64,000 bases of DNA. Source: Staphylococcus microti. Lineage in GTDB: Bacteria > Bacillota > Bacilli > Staphylococcales > Staphylococcaceae. Both the position numbers and the translations under genes were made by a program. The stretch's first letter is position 1. Each line of letters begins with the position of its first letter. The notes beneath the pieces are model-generated. The model was not told the origin of the DNA, made no database searches, and saw only the letters and a list, made by a program, of their open reading frames with translations. Positions 8,180 through 22,571 of this stretch are shown piece by piece. The stretch spans positions 1 through 64,000 of the forward strand of contig NZ_JXWY01000033.1 of the NCBI RefSeq assembly GCF_000934465.1, in the 5' to 3' direction.

Positions 8180-10143
8180 GATTCGTCACTCCTATTTATT
8201 TGTTCAGCGATTGCTACTTTCAGTTGTTGAATCGCTTCTTCTACGGTTACATTTTTAATCTGTGTCGCTGCATTTGTTAAATGGCCACCACCACCGAGTG
8301 CTTCCATCGTCAATTGTACGTTAAAACCACCTAATGAACGTGCTGACATACCTACGAGATCGTCTTCTCGTCTTGCAACAACATATGAGGCTTCAACCCC
8401 ATCCAAGCTCAACAGCTCATCAGCCGCTTGTGCAACTGTTACAGGATGATATGCTTTGTTATCAGCACCACGTGCAATGGCGATACCGTTGTCTTGCAAT
8501 TCTACTGTACGAATCAGCTCTGAGCGATTAATGTACGTCTCAATATCGTCTTTCAAGAAGTGCTGTGTCAAAATCGTATCCGCACCGTGTGCACGTAAAT
8601 AGCTTGCTGCATCGAACGTTCTCGAACCTGTGCGCAATGTAAAGTTACGTGTATCGACAATAATACCTGCATACATCACGGTTGATTCGAGACGTGTCAA
8701 ACGCTGTTCTGTCGGTTGGTACTCAAGAAGCTCTGTCACTAGCTCTGCTGTCGAACTTGCATACGGCTCCATATAAACGAGTAACGGACTTGAAATAAAA
8801 CTATCGCCTCGACGATGATGGTCGATGACTACTTTACGATTTGCTTTGTTTAAAATATTTTCATCAATAACCATTTCTGGTTTATGCGTATCAACAATGA
8901 CAAGGGTCGTTTTCGATGTCATCATATTCCACGCGTCATCTGATGTAATGAAACGCTCTTTCAACTCTGGTTTCTCGTCAATTTCGTTCATCACACGTTG
9001 CAATGTCGGATCAATGTCAGAATCGTTCAATACGATATAGGCATCGAGATTGTTCATCATCGCAAAACGGGTTACCCCTATCGCTGCACCAATCGCATCA
9101 AGGTCTGGACGTTTATGACCCATGACGATCACTTTGTCGCCTTCTAACAAAATATCTTTCAATGCATGTGAGATAACACGCGCACGAACACGGGTACGTT
9201 TTTCCATCGGGTCAGTCTTACCGCCATAGAAACGCACGTTACCGTTAATATTTTTAATCGCTACTTGGTCTCCACCACGACCTAATGCTAAGTCGAGACC
9301 CGACTGCGATAGTTCGCCGAGATCAATTAAATTCTCAGAGCCTTCACCCACACCGATACTAAATGTCAACTGCGCGCGATAACCGCTACTTTTTTCACGT
9401 AGCTGGCTTAAAATATCAAACTTATCTTCTTCAATTTCACGTAAAATACGTCTATTCAAATATGCGACAAATTGATCGGAACTGTAACGCTTGAAGTACA
9501 CATTGTGTGATTGCGCCCAACGACTAATGACACGTGTCACCATGGCATTAATCTCAGAACGTTGTGTATCATTCATATTTTGCGTAATTTCATCGTAGTT
9601 ATCTAAGAACAATGTCGCAATAATCGGTTGTTGATCTTCGTACTCTTGACGAATCTCAGTTTCTTCCGTCATATCTAGGAAATATAAAATCTTCTCATCT
9701 TCTGAATATTTCACGCGATACGCATAGGGTCCATCTTGAAACTCAATCTCTTTCGCCTTTTCCAATTGCTTTAAAATATTGGGATAAACTTCATTGATTG
9801 GATCTGAAATAACATTACGATCCAAACGCTCCGTCATAAACGGATTCACCCATTCAATTTGTTCAGCATCATCTAAAACAATCAACCCCATTGGCATTGA
9901 TTGAATCGCACGCTCGCTCCCCAATGAAACTTTAGCGCTCAAACTATCTATGTAGCGATCAAAATGCTGATACATACGTCTTAAAAGCACTGCGCTAATG
10001 ATCAACATCACAAGCAAGCCTATCCCTGCAACGAGTGCATACATCTTGTTGAACAACAACAGAATACCTACACTGACAATTGCGGTAAGCGTCATCAATA
10101 TAAAGGGGATGACCAATGCTTTTTTTATGGCATGACGATTCAT
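8176..10143 (-). CDS. gdpP: Cyclic-di-AMP phosphodiesterase GdpP
   Basis: GdpP hydrolyses c-di-AMP to pApA and so sets potassium, osmotic and cell-wall homeostasis. Two N-terminal membrane helices (about residues 8-53) are followed by a PAS-like domain (about 85-145), a degenerate GGDEF domain with SSDQF in place of GGDEF, the DHH catalytic domain ([15 protein letters not shown] and VIDHHRRGD) and the DHHA1 domain ([11 protein letters not shown]). All metal-binding motifs are intact over 655 residues. In S. aureus, loss of this gene raises beta-lactam tolerance; no lesion is visible here. Confidence 0.96.
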   Translation of the reverse strand: MNRHAIKKALVIPFILMTLTAIVSVGILLLFNKMYALVAGIGLLVMLIISAVLLRRMYQHFDRYIDSLSAKVSLGSERAIQSMPMGLIVLDDAEQIEWVNPFMTERLDRNVISDPINEVYPNILKQLEKAKEIEFQDGPYAYRVKYSEDEKILYFLDMTEETEIRQEYEDQQPIIATLFLDNYDEITQNMNDTQRSEINAMVTRVISRWAQSHNVYFKRYSSDQFVAYLNRRILREIEEDKFDILSQLREKSSGYRAQLTFSIGVGEGSENLIDLGELSQSGLDLALGRGGDQVAIKNINGNVRFYGGKTDPMEKRTRVRARVISHALKDILLEGDKVIVMGHKRPDLDAIGAAIGVTRFAMMNNLDAYIVLNDSDIDPTLQRVMNEIDEKPELKERFITSDDAWNMMTSKTTLVIVDTHKPEMVIDENILNKANRKVVIDHHRRGDSFISSPLLVYMEPYASSTAELVTELLEYQPTEQRLTRLESTVMYAGIIVDTRNFTLRTGSRTFDAASYLRAHGADTILTQHFLKDDIETYINRSELIRTVELQDNGIAIARGADNKAYHPVTVAQAADELLSLDGVEASYVVARREDDLVGMSARSLGGFNVQLTMEALGGGGHLTNAATQIKNVTVEEAIQQLKVAIAEQINRSDES

Positions 10144-10154
10144 TTTGTCACCTC

Positions 10155-11060
10155 TTATCGTTTATTAATCATACTTTTCAAATTCAAACCTATATCTAAC
10201 AAACCAAGTAATCGTGTTAATGGATAAAACATAATGCCTAGCGTTACAAACAAAATAGACAAGCTAATGTGTAGACGGTTCACTACACATGCAAAATGAA
10301 TAAAACTCAAACCTTGAATAACGAGTAAAAAGCCTAAGACAATTTGGAAATTGATACTTACACTATTCATTGTCGTTGCGGGTTCTGTTGTAATCGCTAC
10401 TAATAGTGCAATCGCATAAATAATAAAAATAGAACGTTGCATCTGCCATAAATAAAGCGGTCTAAACACAGGTGTTGCAATCTTAAATTTACGTAAAATA
10501 GGGCAAATGATGATGAGTGTCACAAACATAAACAACGCTAAAGCAATAACAATCAAACCTGGTAACTGTATTGCAAGCTGTTGTACTGAGTTGTTTAACA
10601 CTTCTTGTGAGGCCTGATCTAAATCTTGCATTGCAATCGTTTGGTCAACGACACTTTGATACGGTTGTAATAATTCTTGTGCGTACGGTAACTTCTGTAT
10701 GCTTTGTAACAGCATCACAATACCTAGCGTCAAAACGCTCGCCACAAGAGTTGTCATATACAAAATACGCTCTTTTGATGCACGCATTTGTAACATGCGT
10801 CCAATTAATGCACTTAGCACAAAAATAATGATCATAATGCTCATCATGAAAACACTGCCTGTCATTGTGGCAACGATAAATGTAATGAATGCGCTCAATC
10901 CGAATGTATGAATAGAGCGATGCCACAATATAATGCCTGGGAGTGTCATAAACAACGCCACAATTAATCCTAATGGCGGTACGAAGTATATCACTAAGAC
11001 AGCCAATATCCATGCAAGTGTGCATAATATCATTGGCTTAAACTGAATTTTTGAAAACAA
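10155..11060 (-). CDS. YybS-family DUF2232 membrane protein
   Basis: A roughly 301-residue integral membrane protein with about eight hydrophobic segments and few charged loops. It lies immediately upstream of gdpP (11 bp gap), an order conserved in staphylococci and Bacillus. The start is uncertain. I favour the TTG at 11060 (product LFSKIQFKPM, first residue read as Met), because GGAAGTGG lies at the right distance. A TTG at 11075 gives five more residues. Function is unknown; co-transcription with gdpP suggests a link to envelope or c-di-AMP physiology, which is an inference. Confidence 0.75.
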   Translation of the reverse strand: MFSKIQFKPMILCTLAWILAVLVIYFVPPLGLIVALFMTLPGIILWHRSIHTFGLSAFITFIVATMTGSVFMMSIMIIIFVLSALIGRMLQMRASKERILYMTTLVASVLTLGIVMLLQSIQKLPYAQELLQPYQSVVDQTIAMQDLDQASQEVLNNSVQQLAIQLPGLIVIALALFMFVTLIIICPILRKFKIATPVFRPLYLWQMQRSIFIIYAIALLVAITTEPATTMNSVSINFQIVLGFLLVIQGLSFIHFACVVNRLHISLSILFVTLGIMFYPLTRLLGLLDIGLNLKSMINKR

Positions 11061-11098
11061 TAACGCCACTTCCAAACTATTTTATTTCTATAACCTTT

Positions 11099-11127
11099 AT
11101 TTTACAGGCTTTGTAACATGAATACAA
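11099..11127 (-). promoter_or_regulatory. Promoter of the yybS-gdpP-rplI unit
   Basis: On the minus strand TTGTAT, 17 bases and TAAAAT, located 39 bp before the proposed yybS start. Confidence 0.6.
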
Positions 11128-11186
11128 TGACTTGAACATATGCTTCATTACTACGCATATAAGTCACGAAGCTGTATGGTTATATT

Positions 11187-11215
11187 AAAAAAGCAAGGCA
11201 CTTTGTACATGCTTT
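11187..11215 (-). terminator. metX terminator
   Basis: On the minus strand AAAGCA-GTAC and GTGC-TGCTTT pair with a small internal loop and are followed by a run of T. Confidence 0.65.
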
Positions 11216-11294
11216 ACTACTGATACTTAGCGTCCTTACTTCTTCTTTTCTTCATTCCTTTGATTATAACAAAATGTAAGATATACGTCTAAGT

Positions 11295-12260
11295 TTAGCG
11301 ACGAAAACGAGAAACTTTCAAGAAATGATATAAATACGGTGCCCAATCATTGAAGTTTAGTAGGAAGCCGTCATGACCGACGTTATCTGGCACGAAAAAA
11401 TGACGATGATAGCGGAAATGTCGTCCGACCGCTTCAACCTGATCATCTGGATACAATAAATCATCTGCAAAGCCAATCGTTAACACCTTCGTATCCATCA
11501 TGCGATAAACCGCACTGACATCCGCACGACCGCGATAAATATCATGACTGTCTAAGACGTCGAGCAGTGTTAAGTAACTCTTTAGATGAAACATATTTTT
11601 AAATTTATCGCCTTGATATTTTTGATATGCGACAACTTCATCGGGCGTAAACCGTGCTTCATAACTTTTAGAAGAGCGATACGTTAGAAAGCCAAGCTGT
11701 CTCGCAATACTCAATCCTTCCGTTCCCCCTAGATAAATCGCTTGGCGGGCAATCTCATTAAATGCGCGACTATATGAAGACGTCTTTGCTGTTGCCGCTA
11801 GAATGACCGCCTTTTTCACATGAAATTGTCGATTGTACAATAGTTCCATCACTTGCATGCCACCTAGAGACGCACCAATCAAAATATCAATTTCTGTGTA
11901 ACCGAGTGCTTTTACGCCTAACTCAATCGCACGCACAATGTCACGTATCGTTAAATGTTCTGGAAAATGAGCATCGTTGGCACGTGAACTCGAACCAAAT
12001 GGGCTGCCAATCACATTAAATGTTAAAAACTGATAGTCGTGAAATGGAATATATCCTCCATCTATTATTTCTCGCCACCAGCCTGGCGCATCGTCTGTTC
12101 CATAGGTAAGATGATTGCCAGTGAGCGCATGACATACTAACACAAGCGGTTGCCCTTTATATCCGACATACTCATAACGCAGCTGTAAATCATTAATCGT
12201 TTCACCAGATTCTGTCGTAAAAGCACCTAAATGTAACGTATCCACAATATAATTCGTCAT
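11295..12260 (-). CDS. metX: Homoserine O-acetyltransferase
   Basis: Transfers acetyl from acetyl-CoA to homoserine, giving O-acetylhomoserine for the MetI/MetC route encoded at 42-44 kb. The 321-residue alpha/beta-hydrolase-type enzyme has the family signature CHALTGNHLTYG, the nucleophile elbow GASLGGMQ (about 140), an Asp in FADDLLYPDDQ and His in NVGHDGF near the end. A GGGAGG ribosome site precedes the ATG. A SAM-I riboswitch in the leader links expression to S-adenosylmethionine. Confidence 0.93.
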   Translation of the reverse strand: MTNYIVDTLHLGAFTTESGETINDLQLRYEYVGYKGQPLVLVCHALTGNHLTYGTDDAPGWWREIIDGGYIPFHDYQFLTFNVIGSPFGSSSRANDAHFPEHLTIRDIVRAIELGVKALGYTEIDILIGASLGGMQVMELLYNRQFHVKKAVILAATAKTSSYSRAFNEIARQAIYLGGTEGLSIARQLGFLTYRSSKSYEARFTPDEVVAYQKYQGDKFKNMFHLKSYLTLLDVLDSHDIYRGRADVSAVYRMMDTKVLTIGFADDLLYPDDQVEAVGRHFRYHRHFFVPDNVGHDGFLLNFNDWAPYLYHFLKVSRFRR

Positions 12261-12284
12261 TCTACGTACCTCCCTTTATAAAAT

Positions 12285-12436
12285 AAAAAACCGCATCATT
12301 GAATGAACAATGATACAGCCTCACAAAATGTATATGACTTATCATTCGACATCAATCGTTGGTAGTAGCACCGTACTTTGTTAAAAGTGGTTGCTGAAGC
12401 GTCAACGGGCCAAATCCCTCAACTTCTCTTAATAAG
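12285..12436 (-). promoter_or_regulatory. SAM-I (S-box) riboswitch upstream of metX
   Basis: The minus-strand leader contains the S-box core in order: CTTATTAAGAGAAG, GAGGGATTTGGCCCG, TTGACGCTTCAGCAACC and GGTGCTACTACC. It ends with a terminator stem ATCATTG/CAATGAT (12295-12314) and a T run. When SAM is bound the terminator forms and metX is not transcribed. The bases conserved for the kink-turn and SAM pocket appear present. Confidence 0.92.
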
Positions 12437-12457
12437 TTTTTATTTAGATTAAGTGTT

Positions 12458-12486
12458 ATTGTACACGATTTTAGTATTTAAAACAA
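12458..12486 (-). promoter_or_regulatory. Promoter of the SAM-riboswitch/metX transcript
   Basis: On the minus strand TTGTTT, 17 bases and TACAAT, 21 bp before the S-box helix. It lies right behind the azlD stop codon. Confidence 0.75.
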
Positions 12487-12493
12487 CTAATAC

Positions 12494-12823
12494 TCAAAAT
12501 AACGTCGCAGCTCTTAGCAAGGCCACCGTGACCATCCCAACAATCACCGTCATCGTTAAGCTTCGTGTACGCAATGCGATCAAAATCGTTGGCACTAAGG
12601 CAATTAAAAAAATCCAATTAAACGTATAACCGAAGACACCTTCTTGTTGCTGAATTAACCCATCTACTACGAGTGCCGTAAACAACGTAATGGGAATAAA
12701 TGAGAGCCATTTAATGACTTTCTCTGACAGTTCAAGACGTGAAATCAATACAAGCGGAATAACGCGAACTAATAACGTCACAATCCCCGATAAAATAACA
12801 GCACTTAAAAAATATAACGTCAT
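12494..12823 (-). CDS. azlD: Branched-chain amino acid transport protein AzlD
   Basis: A 109-residue protein with four hydrophobic segments (starting MTLYFLSAVILSGIVTLLVR and including LSFIPITLFTALVVDGL), typical AzlD size. It is the small partner of AzlC in branched-chain amino acid or azaleucine export. The start overlaps the azlC stop by four bases, which couples translation. Confidence 0.88.
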   Translation of the reverse strand: MTLYFLSAVILSGIVTLLVRVIPLVLISRLELSEKVIKWLSFIPITLFTALVVDGLIQQQEGVFGYTFNWIFLIALVPTILIALRTRSLTMTVIVGMVTVALLRAATLF

Positions 12824-13512
12824 CTATCCATCACCATCCCTATCGTCGCTGTTAATGTTGAAGCAAATATAATCGCTAAATATGAAGGCATAAACAGACT
12901 AAAGACAAGCATTAAGATAATCACAACGAGCATTAATAACAGATAGATACGCAGTTTGGATTGCTGTAATCCTTCAAATTGTGCTGCTGTCAAAAAGACA
13001 AACATACCTAAAATTGCATAGTCGAGTCCGAGTGCTTCAGGATGGCTTACAAAATCGCCCAATACCGCACCAAGTACAGAGGCAAAAATCCAAAATGTAT
13101 AAGCTGTCACGTTCAAACCATGCATCCATGCACGTCCGATAGCCTCCCCTTTTGAATAAGGTGTAATCGCAACACCGAACGTTTCATCTGTTAACAACGC
13201 ACCGATGCCTAAACGATGACAAAGTGTTTCTTGTTTGAACGTTGGTGCTAACGTCATACTTAACAAGAACATACGACTGTTTACAATAAGTGCCGTTAAT
13301 ACGATGACCCATACAGGTGTATGTACGACCATGAGCGCAATAACAATAAACTGTGCTGCACCGGCGTATATGAGTATAGATAAAAGTGCAATTTCAAAAA
13401 TATTAAAGCCTGACGCACTCCCAACAACACCAAAGGAAAATCCGATGCCTGCGTAGCCGAGAAGTGTCGGTATACAATCTTTTACACCTTGCTTAAATGT
13501 CGTATACGCCAT
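12820..13512 (-). CDS. azlC: AzlC-family branched-chain amino acid exporter subunit
   Basis: About 230 residues with multiple membrane segments and the AzlC signature near the N terminus (GVKDCIPTLLGYAGIGFSFG). The ATG at 13512 is preceded at good distance by GGGTGG; a GTG at 13521 would put the ribosome site inside the gene. Forms the AzlCD pair. Upstream at about 13544 a TATAAT-like box is visible on the minus strand, with no clear -35. Confidence 0.9.
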   Translation of the reverse strand: MAYTTFKQGVKDCIPTLLGYAGIGFSFGVVGSASGFNIFEIALLSILIYAGAAQFIVIALMVVHTPVWVIVLTALIVNSRMFLLSMTLAPTFKQETLCHRLGIGALLTDETFGVAITPYSKGEAIGRAWMHGLNVTAYTFWIFASVLGAVLGDFVSHPEALGLDYAILGMFVFLTAAQFEGLQQSKLRIYLLLMLVVIILMLVFSLFMPSYLAIIFASTLTATIGMVMDR

Positions 13513-13691
13513 GATGTCCACCCTTTCTTAAAAATTAAATGTATTATATTACAAAAATTTAATGAAATCTACACGCTGACACACCCGTCATAGTGACCGA
13601 ATACACACGACTGTCTAAAAATGCCGTTATGACAACGATTTTATTTAACATAATTTTCTGATAAAACATGTGTGAAGGACGTCTTAAATAC

Positions 13692-13738
13692 AAAAAGGCC
13701 TCTTAAAGTGAGAGAGAAGTTCGACTTTAAGAGGCCTT
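13692..13738 (-). terminator. serS terminator
   Basis: AAGGCCTCTTAAAGT and ACTTTAAGAGGCCTT form a 15-bp perfect stem followed on the minus strand by a T run. Confidence 0.9.
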
Positions 13739-13780
13739 ATATATATCAATTTAGAGAGAAAAATTGGTACCGATAATTAA

Positions 13781-15360
<1,580 letters not shown>

Positions 15361-15363
15361 TAT

Positions 15364-15392
15364 AATATAGCAGAGTATTTTTTGTTTTGCAA
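15364..15392 (-). promoter_or_regulatory. serS T-box promoter
   Basis: On the minus strand TTGCAA, 17 bases and TATATT. The -35 box starts three bases after the hutH stop codon. Confidence 0.7.
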
Positions 15393-15394
15393 GC

Positions 15395-16897
15395 CTAATC
15401 ATGATATGAAACTTTTTGTAGATAATTTGCCACTTTCTCGATGTCTTTATGAAATTGTCTATCTTCAGTGATTGATGGCACGATTTCACGCATCTTGTCA
15501 TATTGCTTGCGTGTCTTTGGTGACAGTCCTTCTAATCCTCTTAATTCTACAGCTTGTAATGCAATAATGGTTTCTATCGCTAACACGCGACGTACATTTT
15601 CTAATATTTGATAGCCATGTCTCGCTGCAATCGTCCCCATGGATACGTGATCTTCTTGGTTCGCCGATGACGGAATCGAGTCGACACTCGCCGGATGTGC
15701 CAACGTCTTATTTTCTGACACAAGACTGGCTGCCGCATATTGCATAATCATCGCACCACTTTGTAAACCAGGCTCCGGACTTAAAAATGCCGGTAAGCCG
15801 CCATTTAATTGAGGATTAACGAGTCGCTCAAGACGTCGTTCTGATACATTCCCTAACTCACTCATACCAATTTTCAAAAAATCTAATGCAAATGCAACGG
15901 GTTGACCGTGGAAGTTACCACCAGAAATGACTAATGTTTCATCATCTTCATCAAATATTAATGGATTATCATTCGCCGCATTCATCTCGCACTCTAACTT
16001 CTCTTTAACATAGTTGAACACTTGGAAACTTGCACCATGGATTTGTGGAATACAACGTAATGTGTATGGATCTTGTACGCGTAGCTCACCTTGTCGCGTT
16101 GTTAACGCAGAGCCATCAAGCCAGTCTAACATCCGTCTTGCAACAGCTGTCTGTTCATCAAAGTTGCGGACTTGGTGTATCGCTGGATGGTACGCATCCG
16201 TAATCCCTCTTAACGCTTGATGTGTTAATGACGCAATCCACTCTGCTTGGTAGCCTAAACTTTCCGCTTCAATCAATGTAATAACACCTTGGGCGGTCAT
16301 CGCTTGTGTACCATTAATCAGTGCCAAGCCTTCTTTTGCTTGTAGTTCAAGTGGTGCTCTATTCAATCGTTTTAAGACGTCCGAGCTGTCTAAAACCTGT
16401 CCTTGATAATGAACCTCACCCTCCCCTATCAGTGCCAATGCTAAATGTGAGAGCGGTGCTAGATCGCCAGACGCCCCTAACGACCCTTGCTGTGGAATAA
16501 CTGGAACAATACGTTCGTTAATAAAAAATTGTAGTTGTCTAACAAGTTCAATCGTTGCACCAGAGTGTCCTTTCAATAACGTATTCAATCGTAATACCAC
16601 CATGACGAGTGATACATTTTCAGCAAATGGCTTCCCTACACCACATGCGTGCGAACGAATCAGATTAACTTGTAACTCATTATATTTTTCTTCATCTATC
16701 AATACGTCGCTAAAAAGCCCAAATCCTGTTGTAATCCCGTAAATCGTTTCTTTGTTATTAATAATGCGTTCTACGGTTGCTCGGCTTTCTTGAACACGTT
16801 GTAGCGCTTCTGATGTAATCTCAACAGTACCTTCTTCATTTAAAAAGCGACGAATACCATCAATACTGAGCTGTTCCCCTGTTAAATATAAACACAT
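15395..16897 (-). CDS. hutH: Histidine ammonia-lyase
   Basis: Deaminates histidine to urocanate, the first step of histidine use. The 500-residue enzyme has the Ala142-Ser143-Gly144 triad in [15 protein letters not shown], which cyclises to the MIO cofactor, plus GITTGFG and the [10 protein letters not shown] motif near the C terminus. The start has a GGGGTTGG site. Other hut genes are not in this window, and near-origin isolation of hutH is also what S. aureus shows, as I recall it. Confidence 0.95.
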   Translation of the reverse strand: MCLYLTGEQLSIDGIRRFLNEEGTVEITSEALQRVQESRATVERIINNKETIYGITTGFGLFSDVLIDEEKYNELQVNLIRSHACGVGKPFAENVSLVMVVLRLNTLLKGHSGATIELVRQLQFFINERIVPVIPQQGSLGASGDLAPLSHLALALIGEGEVHYQGQVLDSSDVLKRLNRAPLELQAKEGLALINGTQAMTAQGVITLIEAESLGYQAEWIASLTHQALRGITDAYHPAIHQVRNFDEQTAVARRMLDWLDGSALTTRQGELRVQDPYTLRCIPQIHGASFQVFNYVKEKLECEMNAANDNPLIFDEDDETLVISGGNFHGQPVAFALDFLKIGMSELGNVSERRLERLVNPQLNGGLPAFLSPEPGLQSGAMIMQYAAASLVSENKTLAHPASVDSIPSSANQEDHVSMGTIAARHGYQILENVRRVLAIETIIALQAVELRGLEGLSPKTRKQYDKMREIVPSITEDRQFHKDIEKVANYLQKVSYHD

Positions 16898-16938
16898 AAT
16901 TGTCCAACCCCTTTGTTATTTAATCCCATCCTTATTTC

Positions 16939-16967
16939 AGTATAGGATTCAGTCATACGTTACACAA
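16939..16967 (-). promoter_or_regulatory. hutH promoter
   Basis: On the minus strand TTGTGT, 17 bases and TATACT. The -35 lies in an imperfect dyad (TTGTCACAA-CTA-TTGTGTAAC) that could be an operator. Confidence 0.6.
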
Positions 16968-17038
16968 TAGTTGTGACAATATTCGTTATCAGGTAGCGCG
17001 TTACTAGAATAGTATGCTAAAACGCCTTATTTTATCTA

Positions 17039-17067
17039 TTGACGAATGCGTAACGCACGTATATCAT
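17039..17067 (+). promoter_or_regulatory. nnrD promoter with palindrome in the spacer
   Basis: TTGACG, 17 bases and TATCAT. The spacer holds the perfect 11-bp palindrome TGCGTAACGCA (17048-17058), a candidate repressor site. Confidence 0.55.
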
Positions 17068-17112
17068 AACTTGATGTACTATGGGAAATAGCAGATAGGA
17101 GGTTCTTGCTCT

Positions 17113-17925
17113 ATGGAAATATTGTCGGATGTTAAAATACCGAAACGCAAAGAAGAAACGCATAAAGGCGACTATGGACGTATTCTACTCATTGGTGGTA
17201 ATGCAACCTTAGGGGGTGCCATTATGTTAGCTGCACGTGCTTGTGTGTACAGTGGCAGTGGTCTCATAACGGTAGCAACACATCCAACGAACCACGTCGC
17301 ACTACATTCACGCTGTCCAGAAGCAATGGTCATTGACATTAACGATACAAAAAAACTTACAAAAGTAATCGAGCAATCAGATTGTATTCTAATCGGGCCT
17401 GGACTCGGTCTCGACTTTAAAGGGAACAATGCAATGACGTTCTTGCTACAAAATATTCAATCGCACCATACATTGATTGTTGATGGCGATGCGATATCTA
17501 TTATGAGTAAGCTCAAACCAGACGTCCCACCGTGTAAAATCATTTATACGCCACATCAAAAAGAATGGGAACGCCTGAGTGGTATCCCAATTGAAGAACA
17601 GACATATGAACGTAACCGTGCAGCTGTTGATAAAATAGGTGCAACCGTCGTCTTAAAGAAACACGGTACTGAAATTTTCTTCAAAGATAATGAATATAAA
17701 TTAGAAATTGGTACACCTGCAATGGCAACAGGTGGCATGGGAGATACGTTGGCAGGTATGATTACGAGCTTTATCGGACAATTTGACGATACAATTGACG
17801 CAGTGACAAGTGCTGCTTATACACATAGCTATATCGGTGAAAAACTTGCGAAAGATATGTATGTCGTACCACCATCAAAGATTATTGATGAAATCCCTTA
17901 TGCCATGAAACAATTAGAACAATAA
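17113..17925 (+). CDS. nnrD: ADP-dependent NAD(P)H-hydrate dehydratase
   Basis: Repairs hydrated NADH and NADPH. The 270-residue carbohydrate-kinase-like (YjeF C-terminal) enzyme has GRILLIGGNATLGGAIMLAA near the N terminus, GPGLG near residue 95, and GTPAMATGGMGDTLAG (about 201-216) with the catalytic Asp of GMGD. The YjeF N-terminal epimerase domain is absent. It has an AGGAGG site before the ATG and is transcribed head-on to replication, opposite to hutH and gyrA. Confidence 0.93.
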   Translation: MEILSDVKIPKRKEETHKGDYGRILLIGGNATLGGAIMLAARACVYSGSGLITVATHPTNHVALHSRCPEAMVIDINDTKKLTKVIEQSDCILIGPGLGLDFKGNNAMTFLLQNIQSHHTLIVDGDAISIMSKLKPDVPPCKIIYTPHQKEWERLSGIPIEEQTYERNRAAVDKIGATVVLKKHGTEIFFKDNEYKLEIGTPAMATGGMGDTLAGMITSFIGQFDDTIDAVTSAAYTHSYIGEKLAKDMYVVPPSKIIDEIPYAMKQLEQ

Positions 17926-17929
17926 AGTA

Positions 17930-17977
17930 AAAGAAGGCTGCGCACGTAATGAAATGCGTGCGCAACCTTCTTTTTTT
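17930..17977. terminator. Bidirectional terminator between nnrD and gyrA
   Basis: AAGAAGGCTGCGCACG and CGTGCGCAACCTTCTT pair with one mismatch; T and A runs flank the stem. Confidence 0.9.
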
Positions 17978-17984
17978 ATGTCTA

Positions 17985-20591
17985 CTATTCGTTTTCTTCC
18001 TCTTCATTAGCAATGTCTTCATTCACACGTGCCATAAAGTCTTCTCTTAATGCTTCTCGCTCTGATACGTCGTCTGCATTCATCGTTGTGTCAGTAGCTG
18101 TTATATCTGTATCTTTAGACGTCTCTCCGTCTTGTTCTTCGAGTTCTTCAGGTTCTTGCTTAACCTTAGCAACTGTTGATACGAATTGATCGTCATCTAA
18201 GCGAATCAAACGTACCCCTTGTGTATTACGACCGTTGACAGAAATGTCTTCCACTTCCATACGAATGATTACACCATGGTCTGTAACAACCATAATATCT
18301 TCGTCACCTTCAACTGTGGCAATACAAACAAGCTTACCATTACGCTCTGTAATGTTCGCTGTCTTAATACCCATACCGCCACGGCGTGATAAACGATACT
18401 CGCCAATCGGTGTTCGCTTACCGTAACCTTTCTCAGTCACAACAAGAATTTCATCTGTGTTATCTTCGTCGGCAACACCTAAACCGATCACTTCATCGTC
18501 TCCACGGAGTGTAATACCTTTCACACCCGATGCAATTCGACTCATCGCACGGATGTCTGTCTCTTTAAAGCGAATCAACGATGCTTGTGATGTACCAATT
18601 AAAATATGCTTATGACCATCTGTGAGACGTACCGCAACAAGTTCATCATCATCTCTAAACTTAATCGCAATTTTACCGTTTTTGTTAATGCGGTTGAAAT
18701 TGCTTAATGCCGAACGCTTAACTAAACCTTTGTTCGTCACAAAGACTAAGAAGTCATCTTCAGAGTTCAAGTCTTTCACAGCAATCATCGTACTGATCAC
18801 TTCATCCGCTTCAAGGTCAATCGCATTGACGACTGGAATACCTTTAGACTGACGTGAGAGTTCCGGCACTTCATAACCTCTCAATTTATAGACACGTCCT
18901 TTATTCGTGAAGAAAAGAACGTCATCATGTGTACTCGTTGTCACTAATTGACTTACGAAGTCATCTTCAAGTGTATTCATACCTTGAACACCACGACCGC
19001 CTCTGTTCTGTGCACGATACGTCGATACTGGGAGACGTTTTATGTAGTTATTATGACTAAGTGAAATGACAATTTGTTCCTCAGGTATTAAATCCTCATC
19101 TTCAAGGTTATCCACGCCACCTAATTGAATTTCTGTGCGACGTTCATCACCATAGCGTTCCTTGAGTTCAGTCAGTTCTTCACGTACAAGTGCTACGAGT
19201 TTTTCTTCATCGGCAAGAATCTCTTCTAACTCAGCAATGTAGGCAATCAGGTCGTTATATTCGTTTTCAATTTTGTCACGTTCCAAGCCTGTTAAACGAC
19301 GTAAACGCATGTCTAAAATCGCTTGTGCTTGGCGATCTGACAAGGCAAAACGTGCTTGCAAACTATCCATCGCCACTTTATCAGTTTCAGATTCACGAAT
19401 AATCGTAATAATCTCATCGATATGGTCTAACGCAATACGCAAACCTTCAAGAATGTGTGCGCGGTCTTTCGCCTTACGTAAATTGTAGGCTGTACGACGA
19501 CGTACGACTTCTTTTTGATGTTCTAAGTAGTGATATAACGCTTCTTTCAACGTAATCAATTGTGGACGTCCGTTGACGAGCGCAATCATGTTCACACCGA
19601 ATGATGTTTGTAATGGTGTTTGCTTGTACAAGTTATTTAAGATTACACTTGCATTTGCATCTTTACGGATGTCGATTACGATACGCACACCTGTACGTAA
19701 GCTCGTTTCATCACGCAAGTCTGTAATACCTTCTATTTTCTTATCACGTACAAGGTCAGCAATTTTCTCAATCATGCGCGCTTTATTCACTTGGAAAGGT
19801 ATCTCCGTGACAACGATGCGTTCACGACCGCCACCACGTGATTCGATTTCTGCTTTGGCACGCATCATAATGGAACCACGTCCCGTCTCATACGCACGAC
19901 GAATACCACTCTTACCGAGAATTAAACCAGCCGTTGGGAAGTCTGGCCCTTGGATGTCTTCCATCAACTCGGCTGTTGAAATATCCGGGTTATGACTTAA
20001 GCTTAACACGCCATCAATCACTTCCGTCATATTGTGCGGTGGAATGTTTGTTGCCATCCCTACAGCAATCCCCGATGCACCATTCACTAATAAGTTAGGG
20101 AAACGAGATGGTAACACGCTTGGCTCACGCTCATTACCGTCATAGTTATCAATAAAATCAATCGTATCTTTGTTAATGTCTCTTAATAGTTCCAAAGCTA
20201 GTTTCGTCATACGTGCTTCGGTATAACGCATTGCGGCAGCACCATCGCCGTCCATCGAACCAAAGTTCCCTTGCCCATCTACCAGTGGATAACGGTAGCT
20301 GAACTCTTGCGCCATACGTACCATCGCTTCATAAATTGATGAGTCACCATGCGGGTGATACTTACCCATAACATCCCCGACGATACGTGCTGACTTTTTA
20401 TACGGCTTGTCTGGTGTCATGCCTTGTTCATTCAACCCATAAAGTATACGACGATGTACAGGCTTCAAACCATCTCGTACGTCTGGCAATGCACGAGATA
20501 CGATAACACTCATAGCATAATCTAAAAATGATTCTCGCATCTCTTTGCTGATATTCCGTTCATTAATTCTTGATTCAGATGTTTCAGCCAT
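17985..20591 (-). CDS. gyrA: DNA gyrase subunit A
   Basis: Breaks and rejoins DNA in the gyrase A2B2 complex. The winged-helix and tower domains contain the catalytic tyrosine in [10 protein letters not shown] (about residue 123) and the quinolone region [12 protein letters not shown], with Ser84, Ser85 and Glu88 of wild type. The C-terminal beta-pinwheel has [11 protein letters not shown], the GyrA box. The tail after residue 810 is acidic and variable. The start at 20591 sits eight bases from GGAGG. It follows gyrB by 36 bp. Confidence 0.97.
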   Translation of the reverse strand: MAETSESRINERNISKEMRESFLDYAMSVIVSRALPDVRDGLKPVHRRILYGLNEQGMTPDKPYKKSARIVGDVMGKYHPHGDSSIYEAMVRMAQEFSYRYPLVDGQGNFGSMDGDGAAAMRYTEARMTKLALELLRDINKDTIDFIDNYDGNEREPSVLPSRFPNLLVNGASGIAVGMATNIPPHNMTEVIDGVLSLSHNPDISTAELMEDIQGPDFPTAGLILGKSGIRRAYETGRGSIMMRAKAEIESRGGGRERIVVTEIPFQVNKARMIEKIADLVRDKKIEGITDLRDETSLRTGVRIVIDIRKDANASVILNNLYKQTPLQTSFGVNMIALVNGRPQLITLKEALYHYLEHQKEVVRRRTAYNLRKAKDRAHILEGLRIALDHIDEIITIIRESETDKVAMDSLQARFALSDRQAQAILDMRLRRLTGLERDKIENEYNDLIAYIAELEEILADEEKLVALVREELTELKERYGDERRTEIQLGGVDNLEDEDLIPEEQIVISLSHNNYIKRLPVSTYRAQNRGGRGVQGMNTLEDDFVSQLVTTSTHDDVLFFTNKGRVYKLRGYEVPELSRQSKGIPVVNAIDLEADEVISTMIAVKDLNSEDDFLVFVTNKGLVKRSALSNFNRINKNGKIAIKFRDDDELVAVRLTDGHKHILIGTSQASLIRFKETDIRAMSRIASGVKGITLRGDDEVIGLGVADEDNTDEILVVTEKGYGKRTPIGEYRLSRRGGMGIKTANITERNGKLVCIATVEGDEDIMVVTDHGVIIRMEVEDISVNGRNTQGVRLIRLDDDQFVSTVAKVKQEPEELEEQDGETSKDTDITATDTTMNADDVSEREALREDFMARVNEDIANEEEENE

Positions 20592-20627
20592 CAAGATATC
20601 CTCCTTCTCACTTTTCCAGTGTATATG

Positions 20628-22571
<1,944 letters not shown>

